From positions 49,372,001 to 49,436,000 of the forward strand of contig JAFFJZ010000002.1 of assembly GCA_018340375.1 (NCBI GenBank): a stretch of 64,000 nucleotides of DNA, written 5' to 3'. Below the pieces are notes generated by a model. It saw only the letters and a list, made by a program, of their open reading frames with translations, had not been told where the DNA came from and did no database searches. The position numbers and the translations under genes are program-made. Position 1 is the first letter of the stretch. Each line of letters starts with the position of its first letter. This stretch comes from Gonatopus flavifemur (lineage: Eukaryota > Arthropoda > Insecta > Hymenoptera > Dryinidae). Of this stretch, positions 51,576 through 62,200 are shown piece by piece.

Positions 51576-51916
51576 CGGAGTAATTTGCTGCGTAGAATCC
51601 GAATTCGGAGTCAGAATTGGGCTATCACGTCAGGATTCTGAAATATCTAAGGGTATATACTGGGACAATGCACTTTTTTGCTACTTTTGAGGTTATATAC
51701 AGGACGCATAAAATTTTCTTGATCTTTTTCCTCAACTGTATCAATTTATACTACTCTTCCCGTTTAAAATGAGCTATTGAACGGTCATGTATGCTTTTTT
51801 CTCGCTAAGCTACGACCATTCTAAGTTGTGTAATATGTTCCAACAACATAAACAGCATTCACATTTATTACACTGATCGGCAATGAAATTCTCCTTCAAA
51901 TGAAGTTCTCATTTCT

Positions 51917-52775
51917 GAAGTAATTTGATGCGCTGAATCCGAATACGGCTCCAGAATTGCTATATCACGTCAGATCTTTGGAATATTTCGACCTAAAAAT
52001 GTGGAAAACACTGTTTTTTGACATATTTGAGGTTACGTAAAGTCGAAGGGTGATTTTTTCCACAAAACTAATAGATCCACCTCAAAGTATAAGTCATCCC
52101 CTCCAAATGCCGTTAAGTTTGCTCAAATATCTTTTTTTTTCATTGAGATACGACAATGTGAAATTTGTGCGCTCATGTATTCAATAGATGAATGGAGACA
52201 CAATTTTCAAACTGTCGTTTCTCAATGAAAAAAAAATATATTCGAGCAAACTCAACGGCATTTGGAAGAGGATGACTTATACTTTGAGGCGCATCTATTA
52301 GTTTTGTGAAAAGAACCACCCTCCGACTTTACCTAATCCCAAATATGTCGAAAAACAGTGTTTTACCGGCTCCATGGCTGAACGGGTCACGCACTAACTT
52401 TCAGACATGGATGTCCGGCAGGCTGGGGGGTTCGAATCCCTGATCAATCAATCCGCCCTTCTCCCTAACGGTAATGCCGCGAAAGGGGAAATGGCGGTTG
52501 GTGCGTCAACCAAAGTTTATCCCGAAAGCGGCTACTACCGTAATAGGGGAACGACGGTTGATGAGTCAGAGAATTTTACTCCTGCCGCGTAGGTTAGGTT
52601 GGAAGTACGCTTCCCCCGGTCCAATTGGCCTTGGCAGCGTAAAGAGACTGGGTTAACAAAATCTGAATAAAAAAAAAAACAGTGTTTTTCACATTTTTAG
52701 GTCGAAATATCTCAAAAACCTGACGTGGCAGAGCAATTCTGCAGCCAGATTTGGATTCAGCGCATCAAAATGCTT
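51917..52775. repeat. Inner inverted arms of the TTAA foldback
   Basis: The left block about 51917-52180 is inverted against 52200-52364 and, after the SINE, 52689-52775. Matching anchors are AAGTATAAGTCATCC with GGATGACTTATACTTTGAGG, and ACGTCAGATCTTTGG with AAAACCTGACGTGG. The SINE interrupts the match exactly at its target duplication, which proves the arms are older. Confidence 0.8.
52365..52674 (+). mobile_element. tRNA-derived SINE with target duplication
   Basis: About 310 bp. The head shows an A box TGGCTGAACGG near 52376 and a B box GGTTCGAATCC near 52429. The body is notably GC-richer than its surroundings, and the 3' end is an A run at 52669-52679. A 14-bp duplication AAAAACAGTGTTTT occurs at 52351-52364 and 52675-52688. 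A head with both promoter boxes, an A-tail and a long duplication identify a SINE. No complete tRNA gene is implied. The partner LINE is not identifiable from this window. Confidence 0.88.
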
Positions 52776-53041
52776 CGGAAAGAGACATTAATGTCCGAGG
52801 GGGAAATAAAAAGTCATATTTCGCAGGCCTGTGTAATTGTGACCTGTAATGTAAATCAACAGACTTATTCTGAATGTGCTGATATACCGCCATTTTGTAT
52901 TGTGAAAAATGTGTTTCTGGTACTCAAAGACTAGTACTTTTATATGCACAAAACCCCATATTTCGAAAACGTTTCTATCGTTTGTGGTGTCTTGGAAAAT
53001 GGCAACAAATTTTTCCGCCACAAGGTGATATTGCCCCTTAA

Positions 53042-53787
53042 AGATATTTTTGTAAGAGAAATATTCTATACAAAACACATTGAAATTTCATCCGAGTCAG
53101 AAAATGATTGAGTTTCAAATATCCTCACTTTAAATCTTGAAAACATTGCCAAATATACTTTCATTCGCACGGAAAGTGCTGCTGACTGAAGCGACAAGGA
53201 TGATAATTCCAACTCGTTTCACGATCTGTCCTTTTATAAAAAAATGCCGTTCGCTGTATTACACTACACCACACTTTTCATGTCTTCCGGCTTTACCACA
53301 AGGGTGATTTAGGATTAATCGCGTACATGCATGAACGCGTTGACTCGGATCACCGGTGGATGAGAATGCACGAGCTTCACCACTCTTTATCACGAATTCT
53401 TTCATCCCAAACTTTAGAAATTTCTTCATACAATTTTTTTTGCGTAGGAAACTTTGTTTTTATTGACAACTCCCATAATCAATGGTCAGTTATGTGATTC
53501 ATTTTTTGTTTTCTAAGTGGATTTTATATTGTTCTAATAGTTCACGCATGTACAAGAAATCCAGCAACGTATACGCAACAATGGGAAACGATTAATTCCC
53601 TTCTAACGATTGAGACGTGGTTCATAACTGGCTGAAATTGATTTTGAAATCGAATATTTCAGGTTGGTGATGATACTCAAATAAATTGTGTGTGTGTATG
53701 TCATCCACATCATCGGAAATAACTGCGAGTTGACAAATTTAATAATACCAGCGATAAAAAAACCTCAAAGTAATTGAAAAACCACTA
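53042..53787. other. Intergenic stretch, nothing recognised
   Basis: About 750 bp without a gene; only a short TGTG run near 53688. Confidence 0.5.
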
Positions 53788-53983
53788 CACCGTAAAAAAT
53801 CTGAGGAATTTTCCTCCTCACTGTTGGTGGATTTCTTACCCTCATCGTAGAGGGATTCTTTTTTTATCAAAAATGGTAAATTTTCAATTTTTATGGGAGA
53901 CTTTGGTTGATTGAACAGGAATTTCGGTATATTTTACAGCAATTTCATGCTGTCCCTATAATTACAGCTATTTTCTCTCTGTG
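53788..53983. repeat. Possible CACCGTAAAAAA MITE
   Basis: Begins CACCGTAAAAAATCTG after TA (53786-53787). A weak inverted end TTTTCTCTCTGTG finishes at 53983 but is followed by CT, so the duplication does not match. The terminus fits the CAC group; the right boundary is doubtful. Confidence 0.35.
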
Positions 53984-54035
53984 CTGAAGGAAAAATCCAC
54001 CAAATTATTATGGAAAATTCCCCATCTGAGAGATC

Positions 54036-54317
54036 ATCTGGGGTACGTTCCTTTATCGGTACTCGGAGAAAGTAGCAAAATGCATTACTTTTGGACCATT
54101 TTTGAAGAAAAAGAGCATCGTATAGTGAAACACGTGAGCAACTTCACAACCCCCCACGGTTTTCTTACCGTCCTCGGAAAGCTCGGGAAGAAAACTGTGG
54201 AGAGTTGTAGAGTTGCTCACGTATTTCACTATACAATCCTCCTTTTGTCCAAAGATGGTCCAATAGTAATGAATTTCACTGCGTTTACCAAGTAACGATA
54301 AGGGAACGTACCCCTGA
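54036..54317. repeat. GGGGTACGTTCC foldback repeat
   Basis: Two arms of about 135 bp in inverse orientation, moderately diverged: TGGGGTACGTTCCTTTATCG pairs with GATAAGGGAACGTACCCCTG, and TATAGTGAAACACGTGAGCA with TTGCTCACGTATTTCACTAT. The two arms create mirror-image open frames on both strands; these are not genes. Confidence 0.78.
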
Positions 54318-54319
54318 TG

Positions 54320-54903
54320 TGTAAAAAGAGATGATAGCTTTGAGACGCTAGTCAAATTTTTCCAATGAGATCCCTTGAAAATACTCCAATATTTCTGAAA
54401 TATCGCTCTATTCAGCACTTTTATGAACATAAAAAAATGCTGTGCAGAGCGACATTTTGAAAATATTGGTGTGTTTTCGGGAAATCTTACGCAAGAGATT
54501 TCACTACTCCGTTGAAAATGTTGAAAACGTTCGGGAAGGAACCGGGTCAGGAAGAATGGATGCCATCAACGTGCGATGAATAACTCCCTCTAACCTGATA
54601 ATACACCATCATTCGACTGATCGTTGATTTCGGTCCAGAGAGTGCCTAAAATGTCACACTAGTTCCTTTGTCAACCCAATTCAAATCTGCAAATCTCATT
54701 GATATTTCTTTGATACGCTTGAAAAATTTGTAAATATTAAGCATCTGTCAAGAAAATTAAAATTTTTTTAGTTTTTCAGGGACTGTAGAAATTCTTAAAG
54801 AATTTCAGATGAATTTTTCAAAAATTCTCAGTGACATTCTTTTGTATCAGAAAAACATATATCCGAATGATTTTCTACCATAGCCAATGAATATTATTCT
54901 TCT
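54320..54903. other. Intergenic stretch, nothing recognised
   Basis: About 580 bp without a gene; a small stem around 54415-54450 (CAGCACTTTTATG with CATAAAAAAATGCTG) is noted. Confidence 0.45.
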
Positions 54904-54905
54904 TA

Positions 54906-56163
54906 CCAGGTGTAGAAGTATGAAACCGGAATTTCCCTATAAATCAATTTAGGGACCCTAAGAATTCTTCAGCACTATCATCTTCCCCTAACAGCTGATG
55001 AAGATTTTCAACACAAAACAATAGAAGTTCTGTACACCCATTATTGTTTCATAACCTTAAACATGTAGAGTTTTGTGCCTAAAAACTACGATCTGCGGAC
55101 AGCATTGGTTCTTTGTTATCATTTGAAGAAAACTGCTGCAGAACCACATCGAATGCGTGTCGAAGCTTATGTACGGTGAACATGCCCTTGGTAAAACACA
55201 GTGTTCCGAGTGGTTCAAAAAATTTGAAAGTGGTGATTTTGACGTGAGAAACGAAGAGCATGGGACACCACTGAAAAAGGTCGCAGACGACCCAATTACA
55301 AGCCTTATTGGATGAAGATGATACTCAAACTCGATCAGAACTCGTGGTTCAACTGAATGTGACGCAGAAAGCCGTCTCCATTCGTTTGAAAGCTATGGAG
55401 AAGATTCGGAGAGTGGAAAAATGGTTTCCGCATGAACTGAATGAAAGACAGCAAGAAAATCCGAAGAACCGCTTGTGAAATTCTGTTCGACAGATGCAAA
55501 AGAAAGTCATTTCTCCATCGAATTGTGACAGGTGGCGAAAAATGGATATATTTTGAGAATCCTAAGCGTCAGAAATCATGGGTGAATCCAGGCGAATCAT
55601 CGACATCCACTGCAAGACCAAATCGTTTTGGAAAGCAGACAATGCTCTGTGTTTGGTGGGATCAGAAGGGTGTAATCTACTATGAGCTGCTAAAAACTGG
55701 GCAAACCGTCAACACTGATCGCTACCAACATTAGATGATCGACTAGAAAAACAACCGGAATATGGAGAAAGGGAACACAAAGTCCCCTTGCTCCACGATA
55801 ATGTCCCATCACATACAGCAAAACGGGTCAGGGAGACGATCGAGGCGTTCAGCTGGGAGCTACCGCATGTGGCTTATTCTTCAGACTTGGCTCCGTCCGA
55901 TTATCATCTAATCGCGTCAATGGGACACGCTCTCGCTGAACAACGCTTCAATTCGCATGAAAATGTAGGATAATGGCTCGATAACTGGTTCGCTTCAAAA
56001 GAGGAACTGTTTTTTTGGCGTGGCATTCATAAACTGTTGGAAAGGTGGGAAAAATGTATAAACAGCAATGGAGATTATTTCGAATAAAATATTTCTTCTC
56101 ATTTTAAAACAACAAACGTGTGATTTTAGCGACAAAATTCGGGTTCTATACTTCTACACCAGG
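54906..56163 (+). mobile_element. Mos1-like mariner element (mauritiana subfamily), inactive
   Basis: 1,258 bp, flanked by TA (54904-54905, 56164-56165). Left end CCAGGTGTAGAAGTATGAAA, right end CTATACTTCTACACCAGG. These are close to the known Mos1 terminal sequence, which supports the subfamily. It contains one broken transposase gene on the plus strand. Confidence 0.92.
55063..56087 (+). pseudogene. mariner transposase (mauritiana subfamily), dead
   Basis: The family start ATG (55063) is followed directly by a TAG codon, then SFVPKNYDLRTALVLCYHLK in the Mos1 pattern. Frameshifts fall around 55170 and 55300 and near the KNR region at 55460. Best readable blocks are RKSFLHRIVTGGEKWIYFEN, STARPNRFGKQTMLCVWWDQ, LLHDNVPSHTAKRVRETIEA and DLAPSDYHLIASMGHALAEQ; it ends NSNGDYFE. 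The first catalytic Asp (GDEKW in active relatives) is Gly here. The second and third Asp are present but 33 residues apart instead of 34, from an in-frame loss of one residue before PHVAYSS. Further stops occur near 55734 and 55971. It is inactive for several independent reasons. Confidence 0.92.
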
Positions 56164-56165
56164 TA

Positions 56166-57914
56166 TTGTAGATCTTTCTCATCTTTCATAAATTTTGTGA
56201 GCTAAGCGGAATAAGGAGACACACAAGGAGGTGAATGAATAATACTAAAACTTTTGCCAAATGTGGAGAGTCACAAAAGTAATCCTATACTGCTCATCAA
56301 CCCTCATTTATCATACATACCTTCCTCAACTCTCTACCCTCTCCATAGAACTGAATAACAGCACGAGTTCGATTGGAACTTTACAAAGAATTCACATTTC
56401 ATGATTGCTTTCATTCTCAACGATATTACAGCCTTTTAGACAGAATTTGGTTAAAAAATCAAGCCTTTGAAATTCTCTTCAAATCCCCCAGACCCATAAG
56501 TATCACCCAAAACCTAGGCTCAATTCACGCGGCAAGGAACATAAGATTTCAATCCAGTTCAAAGAAAAAGTCTATCCGATAATTGAAAATCGAAGCATCG
56601 AAGAGAATCATCTTGAAAAGCTCATTCATTTTTATTGCAGAAAAAATTCTTGAACAAACTCGTAGCTTTTGAACAGATTATAGGAGTCTATCGTTTGACG
56701 GAGAAAAAATTGTGGAAAATCAATTTCTTAAAGTGATTTCTCCTAATAGGCTATTCACTGTACCCAACTTCCAAATGGAGAACCCTTCTCTCATTCATGG
56801 ATTATTCATGAAGATAAAAAATTCATTGATAAATAAGTGATTGAATGGACAATGTTTACACGTAGGAGGGTATTTAAGGTTGAAATCGATAAAGGTCATT
56901 CCCCTTCGTGACGCTACGCTTATACACGTGTACGTTTGACTTTATCCACGAGGGTATACCCAAGTAAAATATGCACTTGCTTTTGAGTAAGTTAGGTCAA
57001 ATATATCGCATGTTATACAATCGATCATAATTCTCACATCATTTATTCCTAGGAAATTGTGATGTGTGGTGATATTTGTGTAGACTCGAATATTACGATA
57101 ATGCTGAGGAATTTTCCATTTATTAGGTATAAATTCTTTGTTTAAAAAAAGTGTGGGAATTTCTAGTACATTCCTCACCAAGAGGCAATGAAATGGAAAC
57201 ACATTTGACATTTTTTTTCTTAAAAGCAATGAAATGCATTACACAAATCACCCCTGCTTATTCCCAACCAGAAATCAGCATGAGATTAACCTGACAGTTT
57301 ACGAAGAGTTAAGTTCACAAGTTTATCCAATAGCAACTGTACCTGTCAAGGATCCCACTAGAATGATATGAGGATTACCTTAATGGGAATAAACCATTGT
57401 ACTGAGTCTGAATATTTCCTCACGAACATTACATTGGGTCATTAATGGTTCCTGTTCTTCTAAAGTTCAGCAGTCATATTTGCTAGAGTTTCGCACTGAG
57501 TTCTCCGTCTCTGCGAACATTCTGAATACTTTGCGCAGTCTTCGACGCTGATGGAATGAAACACCAAAAAACAGAATGTTATATGCTGGATTGAATATTG
57601 CTGAAAATTGTATAATAGTATCAAGAGTTAGGAAAACCATTTACAATAAAAAAAAGTCAGCACTCTTGCATTTTGTTGAGAACAGCTCAAAAATGGACAA
57701 ACACCACAATACAATCCCATACATTCTCATAAGGTTTCTTCAAAATTTATCAATTTATATAGCGATATTTAGCCACTGGTTTATCAGATTTTATGAAATA
57801 TATGTGACCCAGTATCAAATTTTGTGGCCAAATCCAATTCATATTTGGTTTAAGATGTGTTTTGATAAGTTTTTGATGATGAACGAGCCAAGATCAACGT
57901 GACGAAGTGCCCAC
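56166..57914. other. Intergenic stretch, no gene recognised
   Basis: About 1.75 kb. The frame at 57576-57902 (+), 108 residues, is hydrophobic and AT-driven without family resemblance. No repeats bounded. Confidence 0.5.
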
Positions 57915-57916
57915 TG

Positions 57917-58411
57917 CACTGAGGGAAAGGTACCTAGTTGAGACAACTAAATGTTAGTTGCCGGAGCTAGATTTTTATTTACGCTAGCTAGACTCTAGTT
58001 GGGGTAAATAAAAAGCTAGCTGTCTGAAATATGAATAAAATGGTTCATTCAATGGGAATAAAAAATATAGTTGTGACAAATAAAACTCAGCTAGCACAAC
58101 TAAATTTTTATTTACAGTTACTAAAATTCCTAGCTGTCGAATATTTGAATAGATCCTTTCTCTCGGTGTGAGAAGAAGTATCTACTTCATTATTAGACAG
58201 CTAGGAAATTTAGTCACTCCAAGTGATATCTTAGTAATGTTTCAGTTGAACCAAATGAATTGCATTATGTAGTCACAGCTAAATTCTTCATTTCCATTAC
58301 ACAAACTGCTGTATTGATATTTTAGACAACTAGAGTCTTATTTACACTAACTAAAGTTTAGCTAGGAAAACTAAATTTTAGTTGCCGCAGCTGGGTGTTT
58401 TTCTCACAGTG
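57917..58411. repeat. Two CACTGAGAGAAA MITE copies, head to head
   Basis: 57917-58168 is a copy of the 252-bp MITE at 58591-58842 (CACTGAGGGAAAGGTACC at the left, CCTTTCTCTCGGTG at the right). 58172-58411 reads as a diverged member of the same family in inverse orientation, ending TTTTTCTCACAGTG. Shared inner phrases are CTAGCTGTCGAATATTTGAA and AGTTGCCGCAGCT. The outer ends form an inverted TGCACTG, so no target duplication can be separated. Confidence 0.75.
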
Positions 58412-58421
58412 CAGAGAATGA

Positions 58422-58969
58422 CCCTAGTATAAATTTTGGGTGGGAAAATACCAGGGCCTGACGAGACATGCCTGATTTCCTATCAGGTCCTACTCGGGTT
58501 TCGTTACGGTTTTCCCTATTTCGCTCAATTTTATGGAAACCTCATTCGAACCCTATTGCACTCCTGCGTTACAACCCTATTCGAATCCTACACTGAGAGA
58601 AAGGTACCTAGTTGGGACAACTAAATGTTAGTTACCGCAGCTAGATTTTTATTCACGCTAGCTAAATTCTAGTTGGGGTAAATAAAAATCTAGCTGTCTG
58701 AAATCTGAATAAGATGGTTTATTCAATTGGAATAAAAAGTTTAGTTGTGACAAATGAAATTTAGCTGGCGCAACTAAATTTTCATTCACAGTGACTAAAT
58801 TTCCTAGCTGTCGAATATTTGAATAGACACTTTCTCTCAGTGTATTAGGAAAATCAGATAAGTCACTTGTAAGGGCCTCATAAAATTTCCCTTATTCACG
58901 GTTTCCGGATTCTAACCTGATCAGGACCTTATTAAAAATAGGGAATGCCTGATCAAATTTCTACTAGGG
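58422..58969. repeat. CCCTAGTATAAATTT repeat, split by a MITE
   Basis: Inverted ends CCCTAGTATAAATTT (58422) and AAATTTCTACTAGGG (ending 58969), one mismatch. The inner pairs CAGGCCCTG/TCAGGACC types are diverged. It is interrupted by the 252-bp MITE at 58591-58842. Termini resemble the CCCTAGTAGA MITE at 58997, so both belong to one terminus class. Confidence 0.65.
58591..58842. repeat. 252-bp CACTGAGAGAAA MITE
   Basis: Ends CACTGAGAGAAAGGTACC and CACTTTCTCTCAGTG, flanked by TA (58589-58590, 58843-58844). Inner arms contain CTAGCTGTC and the AGTTG(G/T)-type repeats. Its clean duplication defines the family borders. Confidence 0.9.
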
Positions 58970-59365
58970 GAATTTCGGGTTTTGAGACAAAAACATCCCT
59001 AGTAGAGATGATCTAGTCATTCACGAGTTTGTAACGCCTGCACTCACGAAAAACTAGAGACTACACTGAGAGAAATATCCATAGTTGCGGCAACTAAAAA
59101 GGGGCACCCTTTTTCATTTTGTTTTTGAAACTATGTTTTTATAGTTGCTGTGGCTATGTGTGGTTTCCATAACTGAAAAACATTATTACAATAACTAATA
59201 TGCTATAACTATGTTTCCATTGTAATGTTAATTATAAATATGTAGTTGGGATACTCAAACTTCAACTTGTTTTCATAACTATCTTTTCAAACTGCACACA
59301 ACTGGAATGTATTGATCTTTCAAATAACTTTTCTCATAACTGATTACCTGTTGCTGATAGTGATT

Positions 59366-59507
59366 CACCTGTTTGATAGATTTTGTGTATTTTTAACACA
59401 AAAAATGTATCAAATCAACACAAAAATCTGTGAATTTCAGAATTTCATATGCTGCTTTCAACACAAACTCTGAGGGGACCTCCTATGACACCAAATTTTT
59501 CGCTGTG
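59366..59507. repeat. Degraded CACAGTG MITE (relative of 47031-47238)
   Basis: Shares TTTTGTGTATTTTTAACACA, AAAAATGTATCAA, GAATTTCAGAATTT and CAAATTTTTCGCTGTG with the MITE at 47031-47238. The left terminus is decayed and no duplication can be shown. Confidence 0.6.
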
Positions 59508-59778
59508 TGACATTTAATTTTTCGAAATTACAAGGATTCCGATTTTATATTTCAATGACTATGGAAATATACTTTTAATTATGGTTATGGGGGTTTTTGA
59601 ATTACGATGACGATTATAAATGGTTCCGGTTACATTTTAGCTTATACGTCATTTTTTATCGGTGAATGCTTCTTATTGCAGAAAAGTTATAGACAACAGG
59701 ACTGATGTTGACAAACTCCATTCACTCGTGAAACAATAACTTCTCCTAAGTTGCCCTTATATGAATTTTATTGCCCTA

Positions 59779-59847
59779 TAGCTTATCGGTCAGGTGTAAA
59801 GTTTGTAGATTGTTAGGTAGGGAGGTAGAATTCATAGGTTCGATTCC
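59779..59847 (+). promoter_or_regulatory. tRNA-like Pol III promoter module
   Basis: A box TAGCTTATCGG (59779-59789) and B box GGTTCGATTCC (59837-59847), 47 bases apart. It aligns along its length with the module in the 1,103-bp elements (TATAGCT-ATCGGT-AGGT, GTTGGTAGG/TTGTTAGGTAGG, AGGTAGAA, then the B box and CCTGT-AGGT). The host element has otherwise different sequence. Confidence 0.7.
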
Positions 59848-60413
59848 CTGTCAGGTGAGGTAGAAAATTTTCCTTGTATTCTTGAGTGATCAAAAATCAC
59901 AAATATTATTACTTTAACTCTATGACGTACATTGGATTGAATTTCTTTTTTAATTATACAATTTGTTCAATCTTCTGATCGTAAATATTGATTAATAGTT
60001 GTGGTAACTAACTATTCATGGTTCTCTCAACTATTTTCAGTAGTTCTCATGAATATTTTTTCTGAGGACATAATGTTACTGACTCGATTTCAACTACATT
60101 TAACTCATAGTGAGTCAAATCCCAAAAACATAGTTGCTTCTACTATGTCATATGAGTTTTTACCAAGAAAAATTTCTAGTTTCTACAACTTCTGTGGTCA
60201 TTATGATCCAATTTACATAGTTCATCTAAATATAGCCTACATAGTTTTGAGAACAAAAATTACATAGTTGAGTTGCTATTTCACCACATTTTCATAGTTG
60301 GTAATACCATTTTTTCCTCTAGGTGTAGTGAGCGCCTCGTAAGTGTTTAGTGAGTTGGCTAGTTGTTCACTAGTGCAAGCGTTATAAACTCATGAATGAC
60401 TTTTCTACTAGGG

Positions 60414-62200
60414 ATTAAAACTGACATTAATAATTCCTCAAAATACTGTGAAAACAATTAGTGTTATGCAGCAATTTTCCTGATTTTCTGAACCGTGTAA
60501 TGCAAAGGAGCGAAGAACGAACACTGTATTCCAAAATATGTTTCCCTCATAATCAAGAACTCTATATAACTCACAAAAAAATCGATACATATCTAATAAC
60601 ATTTCATCACACGAAGTGGTTGTGAAAAGCATTCCTGTAAATTCTGAACAATTTCTTCATCTTATCTGATCGTTGGTATAAAATGTGAAAGAAGAGGGAA
60701 GAAAGGACTCTGCGGTCTATGGAAACAGTTTTCAATTTTCGTACTTACGAAATGAATTTATTGCTCAAGCAAATACAAAAAAGAATAGAAAGTTTCTGTA
60801 ATGGAAAACTGTTGTCTATGCACGTAATACGATCAACTCTGTTACTCAATACTTGTTCAACGCCCTCCCGATGTAATCAAAGAAACCGCAACAACTGACC
60901 GTGGCTATTAGTTCCATCATACTGATTTCTCCTTTGCCTTGTGTCCGATCGATGAGTTACATTTGATAATGGTTGGAATACAAAGTGAACCGAGAGATCC
61001 CAAAAATCCAACTTGATAGAACAAACTATTTCGTATAGAATGAATATGCATGAATATGATGGAATAATTCAGTGAGAATAATGAAAATTTCTATGAAACA
61101 AAACATCTACGAAGATGATAGTCTTGACGTAAGGAATGAGAAGTCACTTATAACCCCTGAAATAGACAGAACGAGTGTAATCGGTATGAAATAAATTCAG
61201 TGCAAAAAATAAATCACCGGAGTCATGTGGTATCGACTTTTTTACTCTCCTCCTTCCCCATTTATCCTCTCTCAACGATTCAGGAGAAAAAATGACTTCG
61301 ATGAGAAGATATTTTGTAATATTTCTGTAATAAAATCAATAATCTCCAATCTTCTGATTTTGATACTAGGTCACGGTGATGAATAAACTGTTGATTGAAA
61401 AGATATTTTCCAATAGGGGTGTTTTCGAATTTAATCAGGAAATCGAATGAGTACAATCGAAGATACGGAGCGTTTGCTGGACGAAAAGGAGTACGTCGAT
61501 GGTACATGATTCACCAACATGGAAAGAACTTTGTCCAAAAAGTGTTTTACGTTTTCTTTTAATGTGGCTCATTGTTTATCAGGCCGTTATACAGGTTATT
61601 CCCATTCGCTAATTTGTGTATAAGGTTGAGATCGAATAAGTGATTGATAGATCACGTGAAATTCGTAGCCTCTAGAAAAGTTCATGTTTCCATGAAAGTG
61701 AGCGTTTTCTCGGCTGGTTGGCACGCTGGAGGGTGCAATCTTCTCCTCAAGGTTGATCTGCTTTGTATTGAAAATGTCTGTGGAACTCGTGACGTTGGAG
61801 ACTGGTTCGCACGATCTAAACTGATTTCTAATTCAGCAGGGAACCAGAAATTGTCTCGAGATTATCAGTCAATCAATCGGAGAGCTCTTCATCTTCGTTT
61901 GAACTTTCAATATCAACTCTGCTGAAAACTCCCGACAGATTTGCAGTTGAAATTTTTTTTTTTGAAATTTTTGCATTGAATCGATTTTGTCTGGTTTGTA
62001 CATCAGTGCTAGGGCTGACGTATATACCAAACAAAGGCGGATAAAATCTGTTGAATTAAATTAAAGATCTTGCATTTCTTTGTGGTCTGAAGTACTCTTT
62101 ATGAATACGAAAATGATATGCCATGAGTCACAAATCGATATTCGAAGTGAAAGCACAATTTTTAAAGTATTGAAGTAGAGACGTGCATAAGTGCGTTAAC
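60414..62200. other. Intergenic stretch, nothing recognised
   Basis: About 1.8 kb without supportable genes. The frame at 61644-61925 (+), 93 residues, has no recognisable features. Confidence 0.5.

Larger units (their letters stand above)
50619..53037. mobile_element. Large TTAA-bounded foldback element, a nest for other insertions
   Basis: Bounded by TTAA at 50615-50618 and 53038-53041. Left end GAGGTAATATCACCTTGTGG, right end CCACAAGGTGATATTGCCCC. The two arms are imperfect inverted copies, at least about 210 bp before the first insertion and apparently several hundred bp overall. The left arm is broken by a foldback (50832-51079) and a second foldback (51132-51575). The right arm is broken by a SINE (52365-52674). 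The inner arm block, GCTGAATCCGAATACGG type, occurs twice on the left (about 51585 and 51925) and once inverted on the right (about 52755). No transposase frame was found. Confidence 0.78.
59064..60325. mobile_element. 1,262-bp CACTGAGAG element carrying a tRNA-like module
   Basis: Left end CACTGAGAGAAATATCCATA, right end CCATTTTTTCCTCTAGGTG, flanked by TA (59062-59063, 60326-60327). The body is rich in CATAGTTG and AACTATG motifs. It includes a degraded CACAGTG MITE (about 59366-59507) and a tRNA-like module at 59779-59847 on the plus strand. The frame at 60001-60267 has no recognisable domain. The inserted position is proven by the flanking split MITE. Confidence 0.85.
58997..60413. repeat. 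CCCTAGTAGA MITE, copy 2, split by an insertion
   Basis: Left end CCCTAGTAGAGATGATCTAG, right end CATGAATGACTTTTCTACTA followed by GGG. The inner arms GAGTTTGTAACGCC and AGCGTTATAAACTC match copy 1 at 8455-9712. The 1,262-bp element at 59064-60325 sits inside, so the unbroken MITE would be about 153 bp. Confidence 0.82.

Noticed and set aside
54053..54430. Pair of frames of 104 and 125 residues that look alike
   Set aside because: Their likeness comes from the inverted arms of the foldback at 54036-54317.
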